In this document: in pieces, positions 8,361-16,911 of the stretch
Layout: every line of letters starts with the position of its first letter
Position numbering within the stretch: the stretch's first letter is position 1
From: Clostridia bacterium UC5.1-1E11
Lineage (GTDB): Bacteria; Bacillota; Clostridia; Oscillospirales; Acutalibacteraceae
NCBI GenBank assembly: GCA_001305115.1
Contig: BCAA01000023.1
Coordinates: forward strand, 1 to 33,917
DNA length: 33,917 nt
Direction: 5' to 3'
Notes under the pieces: generated by a model
Database searches by the model: none
Told to the model about the DNA's origin: nothing
The model's input: the letters and a program-made list of their open reading frames with translations, nothing else
Program-made: the position numbers and the translations under genes

Positions 8361-9161
8361 TTACTGTTTTCCTGTGCCGAAAACTGTCCCAATCTGCTCG
8401 CCATCGAAAAGATGGTACAGGTTTTTCGGGTTCGCTCCGCTCATCACACAACAGCAAATACCCGCCTCATTGGCGATGGCAGCTGCGCTCACCTTGGTCC
8501 GCATTCCTCCTGTGCCCCGGTTGGAACCTGTCCCACCCGCCAATGCAACAACCTCCGGCGTGACCTCCCGCACAAACGGAATTCGTTTCGCATTGGAGTC
8601 CGCACGCGGGTTCGCATCATACAGACCGTCAATGTCGGTCAAAATCACCAATAGATCCGCGTCGGTCAATTTGGCCACAATCGCCGAGAGCGTATCGTTG
8701 TCACCGATTTGCATGCCGACCAACTCGTCCACTGCGACGGTATCATTCTCATTGACAACCGGGATGATCTGCATCCCAATCAGTTCCTGGAATGTATTGA
8801 CAACATTTTGCTTGCTATGCGGATTGGAAACAACATCCCCGGTCAGTAGCACTTGGGCCACCGTGCGGTTGTATTCTCCGAAAAACTTGTCGTACATGAA
8901 CATCAGCTCACACTGCCCGACAGCAGCAAGGGCTTGTTTTTTTTCCGTCTCCTGTGGGCGTTCTGTCAAACCCAACTTTCCAACCCCAACGCCGATCGCT
9001 CCGGAAGTCACCAGAATGATCTCCCTACCGGAGTTTTGCAGGTCGCTGAGTACCTTACACAGGGATTCCATTCGCCGTAAATTGATCTTTCCATTTTCAT
9101 AAGTCAGGGTAGAGGTCCCTACCTTGATGACCACTCGCTTTGCCTGTGTGATTGCCGACAT
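8361..9161 (-). CDS. proB: glutamate 5-kinase
   Basis: First step of proline synthesis: ATP-dependent phosphorylation of glutamate to glutamyl-5-phosphate. 266 residues, so the amino-acid-kinase domain only; the C-terminal PUA domain of enterobacterial ProB is absent, as in many Firmicutes. Motifs: VVIKVGTSTLT, LVTSGAIGVGVGKLGL, PVVNENDTVAVDEL, GDNDTLSAIVAKLTDADLL, and GTGGMRTKVSAAAIANEAG for substrate binding. Start ATG at 9161 is preceded by AAGAGGACAG. It leads an operon with proA and the membrane protein; a promoter with a strong extended -10 lies about 165 bases upstream. Feedback by proline is the usual control; no T-box sequence was found in the leader. Confidence 0.95.
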   Translation of the reverse strand: MSAITQAKRVVIKVGTSTLTYENGKINLRRMESLCKVLSDLQNSGREIILVTSGAIGVGVGKLGLTERPQETEKKQALAAVGQCELMFMYDKFFGEYNRTVAQVLLTGDVVSNPHSKQNVVNTFQELIGMQIIPVVNENDTVAVDELVGMQIGDNDTLSAIVAKLTDADLLVILTDIDGLYDANPRADSNAKRIPFVREVTPEVVALAGGTGSNRGTGGMRTKVSAAAIANEAGICCCVMSGANPKNLYHLFDGEQIGTVFGTGKQ

Positions 9162-9323
9162 ACGATTCTGTCCTCTTTTCCCTCAAGTTTTCCCGTGGAT
9201 TTATACCAGTCGTGCCGTCGTTTCATCCGATTCAGATCCGGCAACGGGAAGCGTCTATTCTCTTCCCAATTGTAGAGCCACATCACGGGCAATAGCCCTT
9301 ATTCCTTTGAACGGCGTGAGATT

Positions 9324-9332
9324 ATTATACCA
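9324..9332 (-). promoter_or_regulatory. extended -10 promoter of proBA
   Basis: On the minus strand TGG precedes a perfect TATAAT (9324-9329), an extended -10 element. The hexamer at -35 distance (TTTATT) is poor, which extended -10 promoters tolerate. Confidence 0.55.
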
Positions 9333-9500
9333 TGTCCGTTGACAAGAATAAAGCCAGATTTCGACACGGGTGCCTGTTTTACCCAAAATCCTAATGCAAT
9401 TTTAACATCATCCTATGACAATCGAGGAACAAGTTGTAACCGGTTGGTATCCTGGTTAAAAAATTTACAATTCCATCAAAATATTTGTCGATTCGCCATA

Positions 9501-9529
9501 TTGTCAAGCTTTTTGATTCGGGATATAAT
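9501..9529 (+). promoter_or_regulatory. sigma-A promoter of the cation:proton antiporter gene
   Basis: TTGTCA (9501-9506) and a perfect TATAAT (9524-9529) are 17 bases apart and read toward the start at 9581. Confidence 0.75.
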
Positions 9530-9580
9530 CTATATTCAATAAAAGATATGACAAAATTATGAAGGAAAGAGGCACGACAA

Positions 9581-10876
9581 ATGGAAGGGTATGGCTTTCT
9601 GTTCGATTTAGCACTGATTCTTCTCAGCACAAAACTGTTTGGCCTGGTCACCCGCAAGTTTAAGATGCCGCAGGTTGTCGGCGCGCTGGCTGCCGGTTTG
9701 ATCCTGGGTCCGGCTATGTTAAATGTGTTGCAGGAGACGGACTTCATCACCAAGTTGTCCGAGGTGGGCGTCATCGTTCTGATGTTTACCGCGGGTTTGG
9801 AAACCGATATTCAAGAACTGAAAAACACGGGCAAGGCGTCTTTTGTTATCGCGTTGATCGGTGTTCTGGTTCCACTCGGCGGTGGATTCGCTTTGGCACA
9901 CTTCTTTAACAATGAGGCGATTGCTGGCCCCGGGGCCAATATTTTCCTGCAAAACATCTTTATTGGTATCATTTTGACCGCCACTTCTGTCAGCATTTCC
10001 GTGGAAACCCTCAAGGAAATGGGAAAATTAAACACCCGTGCAGGCAATGCGATTTTGGGCGCGGCGATCATTGACGACATTCTCGGCATTGTCGCTTTGA
10101 CAGTGGTCACCAGTCTGGCCGATTCGAGCGTGAACATCGTCGTTGTTTTGCTCAAAATTGTCGCTTTCTTCATTGTATCCGCTGGCGGCGGTTTCCTGTT
10201 TTACGTATTGTTCAAGAAATTCCAGGCGCGTTATCAGAAGGATATGCGGCGGTTTGTAATCCTGGCTTTTGTGTTCTGCTTGCTTCTGTCCTACTGTGCA
10301 GAACAGTTTTTCGGTGTGGCAGACATTACAGGCGCTTTTATCGCCGGTATGGTTATTTCGAACACAGAGCACAGCAAATACATTGCGGCGCGATTTGAAA
10401 CCCTTTCCTATATCTTCCTTTCCCCGATCTTCTTTGCAAGTATCGGCTTAAAGGTATCTTTGCCGGACATGACGGGTTCCATCATTCTGTTCTCTGTCTT
10501 GTTGGTTATCGTCGCAATCCTGACCAAAATCGTTGGCTGTGGATTCGGCGCAAAGATGTGTAAATTCACGAACCATGAATCCATACAGATCGGCGCCGGC
10601 ATGGTTTCCCGTGGTGAGGTTGCCTTGATCGTTGCCACGAAGGGCGCTGCTTTGGGACTGATGTCTTCGGTGTTCTTTGGCCCCGTAATCATCATGGTGG
10701 TTGCCACGACGATTGTCGCGCCCATTCTGTTGAAGCTTGCTTTCCGTAACGATAAGGGAGGGGATACACCTGTTCCCCCTGAAGACCAGCTAAAGACAAA
10801 CTACCAAGTCCTAACTAGCAACAGTATGGAGCTTGGTTCGGACATGGACTCCATACGGTTAACACAGAACGCTTGA
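9581..10876 (+). CDS. KefB-type (CPA2) cation:proton antiporter
   Basis: 431-residue polytopic membrane protein of about 11-13 helices with the Na+/H+ exchanger fold. Signatures: PQVVGALAAGLILGP (30-44), LMFTAGLET (67-75), TATSVSISVETLKEMGKL, the paired acidic residues of the ion site in IIDDILGIVAL (Asp165, Asp166), and a late SRGEVALIVATKG. It exchanges Na+ or K+ for protons across the cytoplasmic membrane for pH and salt homeostasis; the ion cannot be set from sequence. It lacks the TrkA-N and TrkA-C regulatory domains of full KefB/KefC and ends in a short polar tail. It has its own promoter at 9501-9529 and a terminator formed by the MITE-like repeat at 10915, so it is probably a single-gene unit. 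Confidence 0.92.
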   Translation: MEGYGFLFDLALILLSTKLFGLVTRKFKMPQVVGALAAGLILGPAMLNVLQETDFITKLSEVGVIVLMFTAGLETDIQELKNTGKASFVIALIGVLVPLGGGFALAHFFNNEAIAGPGANIFLQNIFIGIILTATSVSISVETLKEMGKLNTRAGNAILGAAIIDDILGIVALTVVTSLADSSVNIVVVLLKIVAFFIVSAGGGFLFYVLFKKFQARYQKDMRRFVILAFVFCLLLSYCAEQFFGVADITGAFIAGMVISNTEHSKYIAARFETLSYIFLSPIFFASIGLKVSLPDMTGSIILFSVLLVIVAILTKIVGCGFGAKMCKFTNHESIQIGAGMVSRGEVALIVATKGAALGLMSSVFFGPVIIMVVATTIVAPILLKLAFRNDKGGDTPVPPEDQLKTNYQVLTSNSMELGSDMDSIRLTQNA

Positions 10877-10914
10877 TTGTCCTGTTAGGCCAAACAAGCA
10901 TTTATGAATTATCT

Positions 10915-11045
10915 GAGGGTATCCCAAAAGTCACGAAATGACTTTCGGATACCCTTGTTTTTTTGGAAACTTAGATTTTTTCTAAACAGAAAGAGGAGCC
11001 CCTTTCCTATGAATCCAAAGATTCGTAGTTTTTGGTCCCCTCTCT
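10915..11045 (+). repeat. MITE-like repeat copy 2, doubling as terminator
   Basis: About 131 bp, inverted relative to copy 1 at 5928-6057 and alike over its whole length by eye. Its left end folds as GGGTATCC...GGATACCC, with inner AAAGTCA/TGACTTT arms, followed by TTGTTTTTTT. That makes a rho-independent terminator 39 bases past the antiporter stop. No open reading frame lies inside. Confidence 0.75.
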
Positions 11046-11124
11046 TCTTTTATTTGATCTCTATTTTCCGGGTTTTCTTGTTTGAAAATTGCACTTTCAA
11101 TAGATATTTCTTCCTACAAAGTCG

Positions 11125-11172
11125 AAACGCTCTATTCCTGCATCACATGCAATGTAAGGAATAGGGCGTTTT
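11125..11172 (+). terminator. long hairpin between antiporter and mscL
   Basis: AAACGCTCTATTCCT pairs with AGGAATAGGGCGTTT; the one non-Watson-Crick position is a G-U on the plus strand but A-C on the minus strand, which favours function on plus-strand RNA. It is followed by TTCTTC. An inner GCAT/ATGC stem caps it. It may also shield the mscL 3' end on the other strand. Confidence 0.55.
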
Positions 11173-11230
11173 CTTCTCCCAGTAGCCCCCTGGTAGGCAA
11201 CCGTATTTGTTATGTAACCTTTTGATCGAC

Positions 11231-11644
11231 TTATTTGCTCTCTATTTCCACTGCGAGTTCCGAAGTGCAGTGTGGGCACCGCGTCGCGTCGATTGCAATC
11301 TCCGTTTTACAGTAAGGGCATTTTTTCACTGTCACAGCAGGCACTTCTTCTTTTTTATGTCCCAAGGTTATCAGTTTGTTGATTCCCTTCAGCAGACAGA
11401 ACAATACAAATGCCATGATAAGGAAATTGACCAGCGATGAAAGAAATGCAGAAGCAAAGCCTGCTACATCCTGCAACGTATACGTTTGTCCGCCGGTCAC
11501 CAGGTTCAAAATAGGATTGATAAAATTGTCTGTCAATGAGGTTACAATTCCGGAAAAGGCGCTGCCAATGATAACACCGACAGCCATGTCCATCATGTTT
11601 CCCCGCAATGCAAAGGTTTTAAATTCCTGTATAAATTTTTTCAT
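11231..11644 (-). CDS. mscL: large-conductance mechanosensitive channel with C-terminal zinc ribbon
   Basis: 137-residue pentameric tension-gated pore that vents solutes at hypo-osmotic shock. The N-terminal KFIQEFKTFALRGNMMDMAV and first membrane helix (VGVIIGSAFSGIVTSL) are hallmark MscL; the second helix (about 70-90) follows a short periplasmic-type loop with LNLVTGG. In place of the usual C-terminal helical bundle, residues 106-130 carry CPYC-x10-CPHC (Cys109, 112, 123, 126), a small zinc ribbon. I recall this variant in some Firmicutes. AAAGGGAGG precedes the ATG at 11644. It appears monocistronic and converges on the antiporter gene. Confidence 0.93.
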   Translation of the reverse strand: MKKFIQEFKTFALRGNMMDMAVGVIIGSAFSGIVTSLTDNFINPILNLVTGGQTYTLQDVAGFASAFLSSLVNFLIMAFVLFCLLKGINKLITLGHKKEEVPAVTVKKCPYCKTEIAIDATRCPHCTSELAVEIESK

Positions 11645-11882
11645 CGCTTAATCCTCCCTTTAATTTTTTACAATATAGCATAGAAAGGATAAAAGGAAAA
11701 GAGCCTTCTCGCATTTTGTCAGATAGTAAACAATATTGTAATAATTGCTTAATCTCAGCTGCTATTAAAAACATCAAACAAAAACAATCTCTTATCGAAC
11801 CACAGGGGGCTGCACACGCCCTTCTGCTGTTCATGTGTTTATATCATAAAAATCTTTAAACATACAGATTAGCTTAATAACG

Positions 11883-12130
11883 ATAGGGATACCCTACCTT
11901 TTCGGGTGACTGTCTCTATTAAAAGCATTCATTAGTATATTAGCAAGAGGGACAACCTGCCTTTTGCGATGACTGTCCCTATTAAAAATATTCATTAGTC
12001 AATTAGTGAGAGGAATCATCCATCATTTTACAGCTGCCGTTTGACCACAGTTATCCCTATTATCAATATCCGTTTGTTTATTTGTAATGGGGATATATCA
12101 AATGACAGTCCCCACCAAATTGCAGGGTAT
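11883..12130. repeat. degenerate 63-bp tandem repeat, each unit a hairpin
   Basis: Units begin at 11883 (ATAGGGAT), 11946 (AGAGGGAC) and 12009 (AGAGGAAT), a period of exactly 63, with a fourth weaker GGGGATA...CAGTCCCC unit from about 12088. Shared words include ACCT-CCTTTT, GTGACTGTCTCTATTAAAA / ATGACTGTCCCTATTAAAA and ATTCATTAGT. Unit 2 folds as GGGACA...TGTCCC. No matching protein-coding frame runs through. Confidence 0.65.
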
Positions 12131-12191
12131 CCCTGTCACTACTATGATTTTGAATATTTTTCAATTTCACATTCCGTACAATCCATAATAT

Positions 12192-12232
12192 TTATAAGAA
12201 AAAGGGGCAGATATAGCAATCTGTCCCTTTTC
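12192..12232 (-). terminator. terminator of the TasA-like/GLUG surface protein gene
   Basis: On the minus strand AAAAGGGACAGAT and ATCTGCCCCTTTT form a stem with a six-base TGCTAT loop, followed by TCTTAT. It lies about 45 bases past the stop at 12275. Confidence 0.7.
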
Positions 12233-12274
12233 TGGTTTGTATTAAGAATAAGCCCTGTCTTTTTCAATGCCTTG

Positions 12275-14118
12275 TTACGAAAAGGTAACGGTTTTCTCTT
12301 CACCATTTACCCATCCTGCACCAAGGCAAGCAGTCGGCCAGCTCGCTGAATTGGGCTTATAACCAAGGATCAACCGCTTGGCATAAGCATCCGAATCTTT
12401 TTTCAATTCAGAATCCAAAATATGTACCGTGACATTCAAATCTTCAACCGTACAATTGCTTATTTGGTCACTTGCCGAGCCTTGATAACCAACAATTCCA
12501 CCAACCGATTTTGTAGGCTCCCCTTCCTTTCCGCCTTTTACAGAGCCGCCGGATACCGTACAGTTTCTAACGGCTGCACCATTATTGGTCTGGCCAACAA
12601 TCACGCCTACTTTTCCATCATAAGAGTTTCCTTCCGACGTGCACCCCCACACTTCGGGAGCCTGTACATTTAAATTACAAATAACACCGCTTCCTTCTAC
12701 GCCTGTGTCTTTCACAACACGGCCAAAAAGCCCTACCTGCTGCTTTGAATCGGTTATTTTCAGTCCGGTAATGGTGAAATTCTGCCCATCCAAACTACCC
12801 TTAAACATTTCGCACTGTGTTTGAGACGCCGTCCGTCCAATCGGCATCCAACCCATTTCCTCAGTCCAACCCTGCTCAACCCAAGTCGCGCCATAATAAC
12901 CGGTCAGATCGATGTCACGGCCAAGTTTATAGTGGGCATCCAAATGGTTGCGCACATTGTCCAACTGGCGGGCATTCATGATGATATATGGATTTTGTTG
13001 CGTCCCATCGCCATCATCGAATTCTTTGCTGGGATCATCCACATATGTATCTTCTACCGTAAAAGTTGCCGCTGTATCGTTCGCTTGATAAGTAACCTTA
13101 CCCTCTGGTGACAAGCTTACTGTGTAAGTTTCATCCGCATCTGTCAGACGAAACCCAGTCCCCTCCAACTCACTGGCAAGCGGTTTCAGGACAACCTCGC
13201 CTGGCTTTTCCTGGATAACCCGTTCTACCTCTTTGACAGGTTTGCCATCCGCCAGCTCATAGCGGACTTTGACCGTTGCTTCCACCGTGCTTTCCGGCTC
13301 GCTCCAATCCGGCATCGCGTCATGGTCGCTCCTTCGTCCACCTGTCCCGCATTCACATATAGAGCTCCGTGGAAGTGTTTCCCTTGGCACTCATTGCCGA
13401 CCGTCTGTGGCAACCACGCGGCCAATATATAAGAAGTTTTCCCTCCCGCAGGGAGAACCTCCGGGACCACATAATCAAACGGTTTTCCATTCTTCCACAG
13501 GGTCACCGTCCCATCGGAAACTTCATCGTTCTTCTGGGCCGCCGCATCGTCGGCCTCCTCTAGAACCGGCGTCAGTACATAACCGTTATCCGTGAGCTCT
13601 GTTTGATAAAGCTGGACATGCAAAAACTCCCGAAGATCGTTTTGACAGGCAATTTCAGGCTCGTCCTCATCAACCTTTACACCGCCATGTCCATTATCAA
13701 CAAGGTTGGGAATTTTATCCCCATACGGCAGATCGGAACCCTCGTCCTTTTTCTGCTCGCGAACCGCCAACTTCACCTGCATCGGCAGCGAGCCTCTGTT
13801 TTCCACATTCACCTGAAAGAAATACAAAGGATTTCCTGCAAATCCATCCTCATTCTTATTGGTAATAACACCATTCTCGTCCATCTGAAATTCGTCGCGG
13901 AGCTGCTCAATGGTTAGCGGACGAAGATTGGTAAAATTCAGGGGAACCGTTTCATCCGTATGATCGACCACCAATTCTACATCCAAAATCCCCGACTGGA
14001 AATTGGCGCTTGTCTGCTCTGTATCCATGAACCATGCAAAGGTCCCGCTTCCCAACACGGTCAACACAAGCAGAAACGAGACAACCGATAAAACAAGATG
14101 ATTTTTAATCTTGCCCAT
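12275..14118 (-). CDS. secreted TasA/camelysin-like surface protein with GLUG repeats (one-base frameshift)
   Basis: Reconstructed at 614 residues. The N-terminus is a SipW-type signal, a long hydrophobic core ending SGTFAWFMDTEQTSANFQSG and then LDVELVV, as in TasA, camelysin and related fibre or matrix proteins. A beta-rich region follows (ENRGSLPMQVKL ... FHGALYVNAGQ), then an Ig-like stretch (VEATVKVRYELADGKPV), then a domain starting NPYIIMNARQLDNVRNHL and GSLDGQNFTITGLKI with GLUG-type turns (VGLFGRVV, VGVIVGQ, VGGIVGYQ). Two frames overlap at 13225-13390; one missing base at about 13327-13332 (VDEG|GDHDAMPDW) joins them. The start at 14118 is set by AGAAGGAG nine bases upstream. No LPXTG or membrane anchor is present. 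It is a paralogue of the protein at 31274-33917. No SipW peptidase gene is in the window. Confidence 0.75.
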
Positions 14119-14181
14119 CCTCTCACACTCCTTCTGCAAATACCATCCCCACCCATATAGAGGATAATATTATTCATCATT

Positions 14182-14211
14182 ATTATACGACATTCCAATC
14201 TACCGTTACAA
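14182..14211 (-). promoter_or_regulatory. promoter of the TasA-like/GLUG gene
   Basis: TTGTAA (14206-14211 on the minus strand) and a perfect TATAAT (14182-14187) are 18 bases apart. It lies at the edge of the IS-derived tail, about 65 bases before the start codon. Confidence 0.6.
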
Positions 14212-14385
14212 GTGCTAAATCGAAGTATCCATAAAAAATTGCAAAAAGTTTTCCTAGTCCTAGATATTTCGGAAAATGCTTCCCTTTTTCTGTCCCCTGT
14301 AAGAAGAGAGCCAATCCCCCTAGCAATTGAACGGTTCCAGAAGGAAAAGACAGAAATAAAACGGCCAAACGTAGGATAACGGCGA

Positions 14386-14625
14386 ATTGAGCAAACAGGC
14401 GCCGCTTTTCAAAAAGAGAGCGCTTCGTGCTGAGTGGAATGGACTCGTTGTTATAAATAGTGATGTATTCATCAATGAACGTCTGTACTTCAAGGATGGT
14501 CTCAGGCTTGTAAATGCGAATGCATTCGGATTTGAGAATGGAAAAGAAATTTTTTGGCCATGGCATGTCGTATGGACTGGCCCGTCTCGACATGGACGGA
14601 GTAATGCCGTATTGTAACGCACGAA
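14386..14625 (-). pseudogene. C-terminal remnant of an IS3/IS150-family transposase
   Basis: The reading shows the end of an rve integrase domain: LQYGITPSMSRRASPYD, then NFFSILKSECI, FIDEYITIYNNES and RRLFAQ. These match the C-terminal block of OrfB transposases, including the last catalytic Glu region (usually DNAxAExFFSxLKxE). Here DNAMA is garbled by two compensating one-base changes (about 14555-14570), and the N-terminal three quarters, orfA and a clear left inverted repeat are missing. It is a dead fragment. Confidence 0.8.
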
Positions 14626-14627
14626 TC

Positions 14628-14665
14628 AAAAAGCATCCGTCCAGGGCTTTCCTGAACGGATGCTT
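14628..14665 (-). terminator. pnp terminator
   Basis: On the minus strand AAGCATCCGT-CAGG pairs with CCTG-ACGGATGCTT around a short loop, followed by TTTGATT. It begins 12 bases past the pnp stop at 14677. Confidence 0.75.
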
Positions 14666-14676
14666 GAAAAACAAAT

Positions 14677-16911
14677 TTATTTGTTGGGCTTCTTATTGGT
14701 GTTTGCAATAAAACCATTGCTCGCGCGCGGGCGGTCGTCTCTGCGGTGGAAGTGGCCGCCATCGCGGCGTTCTGGGCGGCGCGGGGCATCCGAAATGGTA
14801 TTCTCCGGCACCATTCCCTCCACTTCAATCAACGCATCCCGGCGGGACAAGTTCAACCGGCCCTTGTCGTCGATCTCTAAAACCTTGACCATGACTTCAT
14901 CGCCCACATTGACGACATCCGTCACCTTCTCTGTGCGCTTTACATCCAGTCGGGAAATGTGAACGAGGCCCTCCTTGCCGGGTGCAATCTCTACGAATGC
15001 ACCGAAATCCATGATGCGCGTAACTTTTCCGTTATAGAACGCGCCGGGCTCCGGATCGTTGACAATTGTGTCGACAATCGTCAGTGCACGCTGGCAGTTA
15101 TCCTTATCCAGGCCGGAAATAAAGACATGACCGTCCTCTTCCACATCCATCTTGACATCGCACTCTGCGCAGATCTTCTGAATAACTTTGCCGCCAGAGC
15201 CGATCACCTCACGGATCTTGTCCACCGGGATTACGGTGCTCATCATCTTCGGAGCATACTTGGAGAGCTCCTCGCGCGGCTGCGGAATGCACTTGAGGAT
15301 GATCTCGTCAATGATATAGTTGCGCGCCTTGTGGGTTTTTTCCAATGCTTCCTTCACCATCTCGGGGGTTAGGCCGCTGATCTTCAGGTCCATCTGGATG
15401 GCGGTGATGCCCTCCTTGGTGCCTGCAACTTTGAAGTCCATATCGCCGAAGAAGTCCTCTACGCCCTGGATGTCCACCATAGTCATCCAGCGCTCGCCCT
15501 CGGTGATGAGCCCACAGGAAATACCGGCCACCGGCGCCTTAATCGGCACACCAGCCGCCATCAACGCCAGAGTGGAACCGCAGATCGAAGCCTGAGAGGT
15601 CGAACCGTTGGAGGAAAGCACTTCGGAGACCAGGCGGTATGCATATGGGAATTCCTCCACCGGCGGGATTACCGGAACCAGTGCGCGCTCTGCCAGCGCA
15701 CCGTGGCCGATTTCACGGCGGCCCGGACCGCGGCTGGGCTTTGTCTCACCCACAGAGTAGGACGGGAAATTATACTGATGGATATAGCGCTTGAACTCTT
15801 CCTCGTCGATGCCATCCAGCATCTGCTGGTCGCTCACCGGGCCGAGTGTGGCCACCGTGAGTACCTGTGTTTGCCCGCGGGTAAACATCCCGGAACCATG
15901 TACACGCGGCAACAGATCGACTTCTGCTGCAAGCGGGCGCATCTGGTCCATCTGGCGGCCATCCACGCGCTTCTGTTCGTCCAACAGCCAGCGGCGTACA
16001 ATATATTTCTGTGTGCGATACATACACTCCTCGATCTTTGCCTCCTGCTCCGGGTAGATCGGGTCAAATTTCTCGTGTACTTTTTCATAGATGGGCTTCA
16101 GGCGCTCATCGCGGACATTCTTGTCATCCGTATCAAGGGCGTACTTTACATCCTCCATCGCAAAATCCTTGATGGCGGCGAGCATCTCTTCATCCGGCTC
16201 ATTGCTCGGATAGCTGAACTTCTCCTTGCCGATCTCCTTCTGGATGCCCTTGATAAACTCGATGATCTTCTGGTTGGCCTCATGGCCCGCCATAATGCCG
16301 TTATACATCTCTTCGTCGGTGACAATCTTCGCCCCCGCCTCGATCATTGCGATGCGCTCATCCGTAGAGGCAACCGTGACTGCCATCCGGCTCTTTTCAC
16401 GCTGCTCTGCCGTCGGGTTGATGATATATTCGCCGTCGATCATTCCGACCGATACACCCGAAATCGGGCCGTTCCACGGAATATCGGAGATAGTCAGCGC
16501 GATGGAGGTACCCACCATGGCAGCGATTTCCGGCTGGCAATCGTGGTCTACGCTCATCACCGTGCAGACAACCGATACATCGTTGCGCATATCCTTGGGG
16601 AACAGCGGACGGATGGGGCGGTCAATCACACGGGAGGTCAAAATTGCCTTATCGCTCGGGCGGCCTTCCCGCTTTAGGAAAGAACCGGGAATCTTGCCGA
16701 CCGCATAGAGCTTTTCCTCAAAGTCAACCGAAAGCGGGAAGAAATCCACGCCTTCACGCGGTTTGGCCGAAGCTGTAACGGCAACATGCACCACTGTTTC
16801 GCCATAACGAACCAAACATTCGCCATTGGCAAGCTGCGCCATCTTGCCCGTTTCAATCACCAGCGGGCGTCCCGCAAAATCCGTCTCAAACGTTCTAAAA
16901 TTTTCAAACAT
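14677..16911 (-). CDS. pnp: polyribonucleotide nucleotidyltransferase (PNPase)
   Basis: 744-residue 3'-to-5' phosphorolytic exoribonuclease that degrades mRNA to nucleoside diphosphates, working as a trimer and with the degradosome. Two RNase PH cores are evident: the first from ETGKMAQLANGECLVRYGET to RPLFPKDMRNDV, the second from VDGRQMDQMRPLAAEVDLLP through GSGMFTRGQTQ, REIGHGALAERAL, SEVLSSNGSTSQASICGSTL and DIQGVEDFFGDMDFKVAGT. A KH domain (VIPVDKIREVIGSGGKVIQ) and an S1 domain (YNGKVTRIMDFGAFVEIAPGKEGLVHISRL) follow. The tail is Arg/His-rich. The ATG at 16911 follows TAGGAGGAGACAAG; the longer open frame has no second site. It is downstream of rpsO, as in most bacteria. Confidence 0.97.
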   Translation of the reverse strand: MFENFRTFETDFAGRPLVIETGKMAQLANGECLVRYGETVVHVAVTASAKPREGVDFFPLSVDFEEKLYAVGKIPGSFLKREGRPSDKAILTSRVIDRPIRPLFPKDMRNDVSVVCTVMSVDHDCQPEIAAMVGTSIALTISDIPWNGPISGVSVGMIDGEYIINPTAEQREKSRMAVTVASTDERIAMIEAGAKIVTDEEMYNGIMAGHEANQKIIEFIKGIQKEIGKEKFSYPSNEPDEEMLAAIKDFAMEDVKYALDTDDKNVRDERLKPIYEKVHEKFDPIYPEQEAKIEECMYRTQKYIVRRWLLDEQKRVDGRQMDQMRPLAAEVDLLPRVHGSGMFTRGQTQVLTVATLGPVSDQQMLDGIDEEEFKRYIHQYNFPSYSVGETKPSRGPGRREIGHGALAERALVPVIPPVEEFPYAYRLVSEVLSSNGSTSQASICGSTLALMAAGVPIKAPVAGISCGLITEGERWMTMVDIQGVEDFFGDMDFKVAGTKEGITAIQMDLKISGLTPEMVKEALEKTHKARNYIIDEIILKCIPQPREELSKYAPKMMSTVIPVDKIREVIGSGGKVIQKICAECDVKMDVEEDGHVFISGLDKDNCQRALTIVDTIVNDPEPGAFYNGKVTRIMDFGAFVEIAPGKEGLVHISRLDVKRTEKVTDVVNVGDEVMVKVLEIDDKGRLNLSRRDALIEVEGMVPENTISDAPRRPERRDGGHFHRRDDRPRASNGFIANTNKKPNK

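Larger units (their letters stand above)
9162..9580. other. divergent intergenic region between proB and the antiporter gene
   Basis: Holds the proB leader (about 9162-9320), the proB promoter -10 at 9324-9329 and the antiporter promoter at 9501-9529. The roughly 160-base proB leader has no T-box GGTGG/ACCGCG motif and no obvious terminator; it contains GGGAAG / CTTCCC inverted words. Nothing else was found. Confidence 0.5.
10877..11230. other. intergenic region with repeat copy 2 and a long hairpin
   Basis: 354 bases between convergent genes. It contains the MITE-like repeat (10915-11045) and a long stem-loop at 11125-11172; no gene was found. Confidence 0.6.
11645..12274. other. gene-free region with tandem hairpin repeats
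   Basis: 630 bases, AT-rich, no ribosome-binding-site-supported gene. It holds the mscL upstream region (an extended -10 TGCTATATT on the minus strand), the 63-bp tandem repeat (11883-12130) and the terminator of the surface-protein gene (12192-12232). Confidence 0.6.
14119..14676. other. intergenic region: promoter, IS remnant, pnp terminator
   Basis: 558 bases between the surface-protein gene and pnp. It contains the surface gene's promoter (14182-14211), a decayed IS3-family transposase end (14386-14625) with about 170 bases of uncharacterised tail, and the pnp terminator (14628-14665). Confidence 0.6.

Noticed and set aside
9162..9330. T-box or riboswitch upstream of proB
   Set aside because: No T-box core, specifier stem or terminator could be found; only an extended -10 promoter is supported.
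11883..12130. CRISPR array
   Set aside because: The repeated units are imperfect along their whole 63 bp, with no short exact repeats separated by unique spacers, and no cas genes are nearby.
14386..14625. Active IS3 element
   Set aside because: Only the C-terminal part of the transposase remains, with frame damage and no visible paired ends.
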